Shown: positions 1 through 3,950 of the stretch, piece by piece
Layout: each line of letters begins with the position of its first letter
Numbering within the stretch: position 1 is the first letter of the stretch
NCBI GenBank assembly: GCA_036558305.1
Contig: DATBFX010000363.1
Coordinates: forward strand, 1 to 9,430
From: DATBFX01 sp036558305
GTDB taxonomy: Bacteria > Chloroflexota > Chloroflexia > Thermomicrobiales > UBA6265
Direction: 5' to 3'
DNA length: 9,430 bases
Notes under the pieces: model-generated
Databases searched by the model: none
What the model was told of the DNA's origin: nothing
Seen by the model: the letters and a program-made list of their open reading frames with translations, nothing else
Program-made: the position numbers and the translations under genes

Positions 1-77
1 ACGCGGTACCCGCCGAGCGCGTACTCGCAGGCGATCTGCGAACCCATCCGTCCGGCACCGGCGACGAGGATGTTCAT
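1..77 (-). CDS. 3-hydroxyacyl-CoA dehydrogenase-like NAD-binding protein (N-terminal fragment)
   Basis: Only the first 25 residues lie in the window, and the gene runs off the left edge. The translation begins MNILVAGAGRMGSQIACEYA. That is a short first beta strand followed by a GxGxxG dinucleotide-binding turn (G7, G9, G12) and the RMG-x-QI helix start seen in 3-hydroxyacyl-CoA dehydrogenases and related 6-phosphogluconate-dehydrogenase-like enzymes. The ATG sits 65 bp after the aldolase stop codon, and a purine-rich GGGGGTGGTGATG stretch just upstream could serve as ribosome binding site. It is probably the fifth gene of the minus-strand catabolic cluster. The Rossmann N-terminus is clear, but the exact family (3-hydroxyacyl-CoA, 3-hydroxyisobutyrate or another 3-hydroxyacid dehydrogenase) cannot be settled from 25 residues. 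Confidence 0.7.
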   Translation of the reverse strand, partial: MNILVAGAGRMGSQIACEYALGGYR

Positions 78-142
78 GGCATCACCACCCCCGATCCTCG
101 CGGGAACGACCGAGATTGAACGCGCCCCGAGACGCCGACGCG

Positions 143-925
143 CTATTCGCCGGTGGCTCCCGTGCGCAACGCCGCAATCCCCTCCGCAAGCGCCTGCTGG
201 TAGATCCACAGGTCGCCCGAGTACGCGATGGCCCGAAATCCGCGGCCGATCCACTCGCGTCCGACGTCGACGCTGCCGGCCATGATGCCGGCGGTTTTGC
301 CGTGGGCATCGGCGGCGGCGACGACGGTGTCGACCGCTTCCTGGAAACGCGGGTGGTCGAACTGGGCGGGGATACCGAGCGATTGGGTGAGGTCGAAGTG
401 GCCGATCCAGAGGCAGTCGATCCCGTCGACCGCCGCGATCGCCTCCGCGTTCTCGACGCCCTTCGCCGTTTCGATCTGGGCGATCAGCATCCCCTCGGCG
501 TTGGCGCTCGCCATCTTCGCCGCGACGTCCCCGCCGGCGTAGTCGTCGTGGGCGACACCGAAGGCGGTGCCGCGCCCGCCCTCCGGGTGGTACTTGGCGG
601 AGCGGACGATCAGGTTGGCCTGCTCGACGTCCTCGACCATCGGCACCATCAAGCCCATCGCGCCGACGTCGAGCGGGCGGGAGAGGAGGTGGTACTGGGT
701 GGCGGGGACGCGGACCATCGGCACGGTGTCGGCAGCGCGGGTCGCCGCCATCAGCATCCGGATCGTCTCGATACTCCAGCCGGTGTGCTCCATGTCGAAG
801 ATGACAAACTCCGCCCCCGCCTCGGCGGCGATCCGGCCGATCCCCGTCGTGTTGAACTCGAAGACCATCGTCCCGATCGCGAGACCGCCCGCGGCCAACG
901 TCCGCTTGACCCTGTTCTCCCTCAT
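143..925 (-). CDS. HpcH/HpaI family class II aldolase (2-oxo-acid retro-aldolase)
   Basis: A 260-residue cytosolic enzyme, the usual length for metal-dependent HpcH/HpaI aldolases, which split a 4-hydroxy-2-oxo acid into pyruvate (or a relative) and an aldehyde. Family residues are in order: catalytic-base His47 in FDMEHTG, Arg72 in VRVPA, the RPLDVGAMGLMVPMV core (83-97), metal-binding Glu152 in AQIETAKGVEN, and metal-binding Asp178 in GHFDLTQSLG. The ATG at 925 is chosen over an upstream frame extension to 1075. It has a GGGGGGAG ribosome site at the right distance, the homology begins there, and the extension would overlap the preceding gene deeply. It starts 8 bp after the stop of the hydroxyacid dehydrogenase, so the two are surely co-transcribed. 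Family call is firm; substrate (4-hydroxy-2-oxovalerate, 2-dehydro-3-deoxy-glucarate or other) is unknown. Confidence 0.93.
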   Translation of the reverse strand: MRENRVKRTLAAGGLAIGTMVFEFNTTGIGRIAAEAGAEFVIFDMEHTGWSIETIRMLMAATRAADTVPMVRVPATQYHLLSRPLDVGAMGLMVPMVEDVEQANLIVRSAKYHPEGGRGTAFGVAHDDYAGGDVAAKMASANAEGMLIAQIETAKGVENAEAIAAVDGIDCLWIGHFDLTQSLGIPAQFDHPRFQEAVDTVVAAADAHGKTAGIMAGSVDVGREWIGRGFRAIAYSGDLWIYQQALAEGIAALRTGATGE

Positions 926-933
926 CTCCCCCC

Positions 934-1965
934 CTACCCGTTCCGGAACCGGCGCAATTTCTCCTGGAACGCCGGCACGTCGACGACCTCTTTGTTGACG
1001 ACGTACCTGGGCACGTTTCCCGCCGCGATCGCGAGCATGCTCTCCATCGCACTCTGCCCGGTGATGTAGGCCCACTCGTCGGTCCAGCAGAGCGCGTGCG
1101 GTGTCGCGATCACGTTGTCGAGCGCGAGCAGCGGGTCGCCCGCATCGATCGGCTCCTGCTCGAAGACGTCGAGTGCCGCCCCCCGAATCCGCCGCTCCCG
1201 CAACGCCTCGGTCAACGCCGCTTGATCGACGATCGGGCCCCGCGCCGTGTTGATCAGGAACGCGGTCGGTTTCATCAGCGCCAACCGCTCGGCGTCGAGC
1301 AGGTGCCGCGTCTCCGGCGTCAGCGCGCAGAGGACGACGGCGAAATCCGCCGTCGCCAGCAGCGTGTCCAGGTCCACGAGTTCGACGCCGAGCTCGGCCG
1401 CCCGCGCCGGATCGACGTACGGGTCGTAGGCGATCGGCACCAGGTCCAACGGCTTGGCGAGGCGGACGACCTCGCCGCCGATGTTGCCGAGTCCGATCAG
1501 ACCGAGTTTCTTCCCGGTCAACCCGTACCCCATCAACTCCAGTTTGCGCGACCAGCCCTCACCCGCGCGGATCGCCCGGTCCTGCTCGAACAGCCGGTGC
1601 GCCAGCGCCAGGATGAACGTCATCACGACCAGGGCCACCGGTCGCCGTACCCCGTCCGGCGTGATCGTCAGCGCCACCCCGTGCGCGGTGCAGGCCGGGA
1701 CATCCACGCTGTCGTAGCCGACGCCGTAGCGCGCGATCACCGCCAACCGATCCGCGCCCTCCAACGTCGCCGCCGACACCCGCGGCGCCAGCACTGCCAG
1801 CGCGTCGTACCCGCGGATCTGGTCCGCCCGCAACTCGCGCGTGTTCTCGGCCAGAAACTCGTGCTCGATCCCCGGTTTGCCCTCAAGCAACCCGAGCCCG
1901 ATGTCCCCGAGCCCGACCGTCCCGTCCGGATTGAGAAAATCCCGCGTCAGCCCGATCCGAAACAT
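934..1965 (-). CDS. D-isomer-specific 2-hydroxyacid dehydrogenase (phosphoglycerate dehydrogenase-like)
   Basis: A 343-residue NAD-dependent oxidoreductase that interconverts a D-2-hydroxy acid and its 2-oxo acid. The catalytic half (1-105 plus the C-terminus) surrounds a Rossmann domain with GLGNIG at 158-163 and an acidic Asp181 after the second strand (AYDPY), which favours NAD over NADP. Catalytic residues are visible: Arg242 in NTARGPIVD, Glu271 in DVFEQEP and His290 in ATPHALCW. The length is that of single-domain family members, so the regulatory ACT domain of serine-pathway SerA is absent. This argues for a catabolic role rather than serine synthesis. The ATG at 1965 has an AGAGGAC ribosome site. 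It lies 92 bp after the SDR stop, with a heptamer-repeat hairpin between, and 8 bp before the aldolase. The pairing suggests that a hydroxy acid is oxidised to the oxo acid the aldolase then cleaves, or the reverse. Confidence 0.93.
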   Translation of the reverse strand: MFRIGLTRDFLNPDGTVGLGDIGLGLLEGKPGIEHEFLAENTRELRADQIRGYDALAVLAPRVSAATLEGADRLAVIARYGVGYDSVDVPACTAHGVALTITPDGVRRPVALVVMTFILALAHRLFEQDRAIRAGEGWSRKLELMGYGLTGKKLGLIGLGNIGGEVVRLAKPLDLVPIAYDPYVDPARAAELGVELVDLDTLLATADFAVVLCALTPETRHLLDAERLALMKPTAFLINTARGPIVDQAALTEALRERRIRGAALDVFEQEPIDAGDPLLALDNVIATPHALCWTDEWAYITGQSAMESMLAIAAGNVPRYVVNKEVVDVPAFQEKLRRFRNG

Positions 1966-1981
1966 GCCCGTCCTCTTCGAG

Positions 1982-2054
1982 AGTCGTCAGTCGTCAGTCG
2001 TCAGAGCGTCTTCTGCCCATCTTGCTAACGACTAACGACTGACGACTAACGACT
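1982..2054 (-). repeat. Heptamer tandem repeats in inverted arrangement (hairpin in the minus-strand mRNA)
   Basis: On the plus strand, AGTCGTC occurs exactly three times in tandem (1982-2002). After 24 bp of other sequence come four heptamers of the opposite sense, AACGACT or GACGACT (2027-2054). In the minus-strand transcript, the direction of the flanking genes, three heptamers per arm pair over 21 continuous base pairs, the only irregularities being two G-U wobbles. In a plus-strand transcript the same two positions would be A-C mismatches. The four-versus-three copy number allows two pairing registers. The element sits between the SDR stop (2058) and the hydroxyacid dehydrogenase start (1965). 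It could act as a transcription attenuator, an mRNA-stabilising hairpin or a neutral mobile-type intergenic repeat; there is no T-tract for a classical terminator. Confidence 0.8.
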
Positions 2055-2057
2055 CGA

Positions 2058-2816
2058 CTACCGTACCGAAATCCCGCCGTCCACGAAGAAGTGCGCGCCG
2101 GTGGCGAAGCGCGAGTCGTCGGAGGCGAGGAAGACGGCGATCCCGACCATGTCCTCCGGTTCGCCGGCGCGGCCGATCGGGTGCAAGGCGCGCAACTGTT
2201 CGGCGGTGACCGGATCGTCGAAGAGGGGTTTGGTCAAGCCGGTGCGGATCGAACCGGGGACGATGCCGTTGACGCGGATACCGAACCGCGCCAAGTCGGC
2301 CGCCATCACCCGCGTCAAACCCATCACGCCGGCTTTCGACGACGAGTAGGCATGCCAACCGGCCCCGCACATCGTCAGTCCGGTGGGAGAACCGGCGTTG
2401 ATGATCGACCCGCCGTTCCCCGCCTCGATCATCAGGCGGGCGCCGTGCTTGCAGGAGAGGAAGACGCCGCGCAGGTTGACCGCGTGCGTCCGCTCCCAAA
2501 CCTCCAATGGCAACTCGTGCACCGGCGCGTCCTCGCCGATCAATTGCACCGCGGCGCAGGTGTAGAGCACGTCGAGCCGCCCGTACCGGTCCTTCACCTG
2601 GGCGAAGGCGCGCTCGACGCTCCCCTCGTCGGTGACGTCGGTCGCCAGCGGGAAAGCGCCCTCGCCGATCTCGGCGGAGGCGGCGGCGAGTCCCGGTTCG
2701 TTGCGGTCGATCATGCCGACGACGGCGCCCTCCCGCACGAAGGCGCCCGCCGCCGCGCGGGCGATCCCGCTGGCGGCTCCGGTAATCACGCAGATCTTCC
2801 CGTCGAGGCGACCCAC
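2058..2816 (-). CDS. SDR family NAD(P)-dependent oxidoreductase
   Basis: A 252-residue classical short-chain dehydrogenase, which oxidises or reduces an alcohol/ketone using NAD(P). The cofactor motif is TGAASGIA (12-19), with Ala where the family normally has the last Gly of TGxxxGxG. Asp37 at the end of the second strand suggests NAD. DVT (60-62) contacts adenine. The usual NNAG motif is replaced by TCAA (86-89). The catalytic tetrad is complete: Asn114, Ser143, Tyr157 and Lys161 (YSSSK). The C-terminal PGSIRT (187-192) and FVDGG (244-248) segments are typical. The start is GTG at 2816, directly abutting the TAG of the VOC gene and supported by a strong purine-rich ribosome site, so translation is probably coupled. 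It is read as the second gene of the cluster. The reaction is inferred only at the level of oxidoreductase. Confidence 0.93.
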   Translation of the reverse strand: MGRLDGKICVITGAASGIARAAAGAFVREGAVVGMIDRNEPGLAAASAEIGEGAFPLATDVTDEGSVERAFAQVKDRYGRLDVLYTCAAVQLIGEDAPVHELPLEVWERTHAVNLRGVFLSCKHGARLMIEAGNGGSIINAGSPTGLTMCGAGWHAYSSSKAGVMGLTRVMAADLARFGIRVNGIVPGSIRTGLTKPLFDDPVTAEQLRALHPIGRAGEPEDMVGIAVFLASDDSRFATGAHFFVDGGISVR

Positions 2817-3236
2817 CTACTCCCCTCCCTCCCGAGATCGATACGGTTCGGTCTCCGTCAACTCCGTCTTCACTCCGTTCGGCGACGACAGCAAGAAGGC
2901 GACCCGCTGACCTTGCCCACCGAGCGACACCGACACCGCTTCCTCCGGTGAGAGCCGGGCGGTGGCGACGTCGATGTCCTTCACCGCAAAGCAGACGTGA
3001 TGGAGGCACTCGCCCAGGCGATCGAGGTCGTCCTTGAGCGGTCCGGCGCCCGTCGGTTCGACGAGTTGGAGGAACGTGTTGCCGGCGTCGAGCAAGACCA
3101 ACCGGACGCCGAGTTCGGGCAAGCGATCGTCGCGGACGATCGGCAGCCGCAGTCGATCGCGGTAGTACCCGATCGAGGCGTCGATGCTGCGCACGAGGAT
3201 CGAAACGTGGTCGACGCGGTCGACGGTCTCCGGCAT
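2817..3236 (-). CDS. VOC family protein (glyoxalase / methylmalonyl-CoA epimerase-like)
   Basis: A 139-residue vicinal-oxygen-chelate protein with two beta-alpha-beta3 halves, the size of methylmalonyl-CoA epimerase and small glyoxalase-type enzymes. Residues that match the epimerase metal ligands are all present: His10 in VDHVSILV, Gln57 in FLQLVEP, His80 in LHHVCFAV and Glu125 in KTELTE. The protein is therefore probably a working divalent-metal epimerase, lyase or dioxygenase. The ATG at 3236 is preferred over an in-frame start at 3368. It has GAGGGCGGG in front and the VOC homology begins right after it, while the longer form would start inside the -35 box of the promoter. It is the first gene of the minus-strand cluster, with an untranslated leader of about 97 nt, and its stop touches the SDR start. 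An acid/CoA-ester epimerase role fits the neighbours but is inference. Confidence 0.9.
   Translation of the reverse strand: MPETVDRVDHVSILVRSIDASIGYYRDRLRLPIVRDDRLPELGVRLVLLDAGNTFLQLVEPTGAGPLKDDLDRLGECLHHVCFAVKDIDVATARLSPEEAVSVSLGGQGQRVAFLLSSPNGVKTELTETEPYRSREGGE
2821..2833 (-). promoter_or_regulatory. Strong ribosome binding site fixing the GTG start of the SDR gene
   Basis: On the minus strand the last codons of the VOC gene read GGGAGGGAGGGGA, a 13-base all-purine run complementary to the 16S rRNA tail. It is followed by the VOC stop TAG and immediately by GTG. The position, about five bases before the GTG, supports that codon as the true SDR start and implies translational coupling between the two genes. 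Confidence 0.75.
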
Positions 3237-3319
3237 CCCGCCCTCGCCATCCACCCCGCCGGCCCGGCTCCGCCGATCGCCGCCGACAGTGACGGTGCGC
3301 CCCACCGGCTGAGTGGTCG

Positions 3320-3333
3320 ATTGGTTGACCAAT
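3320..3333. promoter_or_regulatory. Palindromic operator candidate (GntR/PdhR-like)
   Basis: ATTGGT-TG-ACCAAT is a perfect 6-bp inverted repeat with a 2-bp centre. It covers roughly +1 to +14 of the promoter that reads leftward into the VOC gene, a classical repressor position. The half-sites equal those of the enterobacterial PdhR consensus (ATTGGTNNNACCAAT; GntR family, FadR subgroup), but the spacer is one base shorter. A second, overlapping inverted pair, TGGTC (3314-3318) and GACCA (3327-3331), shares the right arm. No regulator gene for it lies in the window. Symmetry and position are seen; the binding family is inferred. Confidence 0.6.
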
Positions 3334-3339
3334 GGGCGC

Positions 3340-3368
3340 ACTCTACGGGAAACGGCCGACGGTGTCAA
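3340..3368 (-). promoter_or_regulatory. Sigma70-type promoter of the VOC-SDR-dehydrogenase-aldolase cluster
   Basis: On the minus strand, a perfect -35 hexamer TTGACA (3368-3363) is followed by a 17-bp spacer and the -10 hexamer TAGAGT (3345-3340), which keeps the essential TA---T of TATAAT. Transcription would begin near 3333, giving a leader of about 97 nt before the VOC ATG at 3236. The palindromic operator candidate starts at this predicted start point. Confidence 0.7.
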
Positions 3369-3950
3369 TCCCGGCCGCGCAGATTGCCCTTGCTTTCTCG
3401 GTCAGGTCCAGCGAGCGGCCAACCCCACGGCGCCGATGCGGGCCGAAGCGTACGTAGGATTAAGGATGTCGAGGACCATCGATCGTGCCAATCTGCCGGT
3501 GCCGACGAGGCTGTGCCGGCGCCGCGCACCGCGGAGCAGCCGCCCGAACGTGCCGGGGTCACGCCGACCGACAGGCGGAGTTGCCTTCACCGCCCCGACC
3601 GCGCGCCGCGACGCCCGGGCGCGGTTCGTTCCGGATCGTTGTTGCGGAACTGTTGCACCGTCAACCGGACGTTGACACCGCAGGAACGTAGCAACGACTA
3701 CGGTAAGACCGCGCCACCAACGGGGTTGGCCCTCGAATGCGCTGCCGCCGCGGATCGGGCGAGATCGAAGACTACGCGAGCCTATCGCAGCGATCCCGAT
3801 CGGTAGCCCGGCGCGGTGCGCGGTCACGGGAGGAACCACATTCGTTGGATCGGGCGACACCAGGCTGAGGAACCCTGCGCTGCGTCCGGCCGCGGGTGGG
3901 GAGGCGAATTTCGCTGCACCAGTCGCCGGTTTCGTGAAAAGGGGGCACCC
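3369..3950. other. Gene-free region between the catabolic promoter and the surface-protein gene
   Basis: No reading frame here looks like a real protein on either strand: the translations are Arg/Pro-rich GC-type noise without motifs, and none has a ribosome site with family resemblance. The left end borders the leftward promoter. The right 200 bases should contain the leader of the surface-protein gene, including the repeat pair described separately. A TTGACA at 3672-3677 (plus) could be a -35 box, but no acceptable -10 follows at 16-19 bp, so the promoter of the surface-protein gene is not identified. The ribosome site AGGGGG lies directly before the ATG at 3951. Confidence 0.6.
3753..3854 (+). 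promoter_or_regulatory. Leader segment with two mutually exclusive pairings (possible RNA switch)
   Basis: GGATCGGGCGA occurs twice as an exact 11-bp direct repeat (3752-3762 and 3847-3857). Between them lies CCCGATC (3795-3801), which can pair over 7 bp with GATCGGG of the first copy (3753-3759) or of the second (3848-3854), but not both. A small hairpin, GCGA (3776-3779) with TCGC (3785-3788), sits inside the first loop. The segment ends about 95 nt before the surface-protein ATG. No known riboswitch class was recognised with confidence. The pairing potential is seen; a regulatory role is inference. Confidence 0.3.

Noticed and set aside
116..1069. Plus-strand open frame of 317 codons across the aldolase gene, and a similar one at 1096-2028
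   Set aside because: Both are shadows of the minus-strand aldolase and hydroxyacid dehydrogenase, which have full catalytic motifs. The shadow translations are Arg/Asp-rich noise.
926..1075. N-terminal extension of the aldolase by 50 residues
   Set aside because: It would overlap the hydroxyacid dehydrogenase by about 140 bp and has an Arg-rich, non-homologous sequence. The ATG at 925 has a good ribosome site.
1982..2054. CRISPR array or mobile-element end
   Set aside because: The 7-bp units are directly adjacent, without spacers, and no transposase or target duplication is present.
3237..3368. Longer VOC protein starting at 3368
   Set aside because: The extra 44 residues show no homology, and the start codon would lie inside the -35 box of the promoter. 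The ATG at 3236 has its own ribosome site.
3672..3700. Promoter for the surface-protein gene starting with TTGACA at 3672
   Set aside because: No hexamer resembling TATAAT occurs 16-19 bp downstream (CGACTA at 17 bp), so a single -35 match is not enough.
3757..3826. c-di-GMP-I riboswitch
   Set aside because: Only scattered similarity (GGGC, ACGCgAGCC, GGTAGCC). The conserved AAACC and GGGTTACC-type parts are absent and the tetraloop stem is poor. It is mentioned only as a test to run.
3828..3925. c-di-AMP (ydaO/yuaA) riboswitch, suggested by GGGAGGAACCA and GGGGAGGCGAAT
   Set aside because: The 3' conserved block (AGCTAACCTCGTAGGC type) is missing, and too little room remains before the ATG at 3951.
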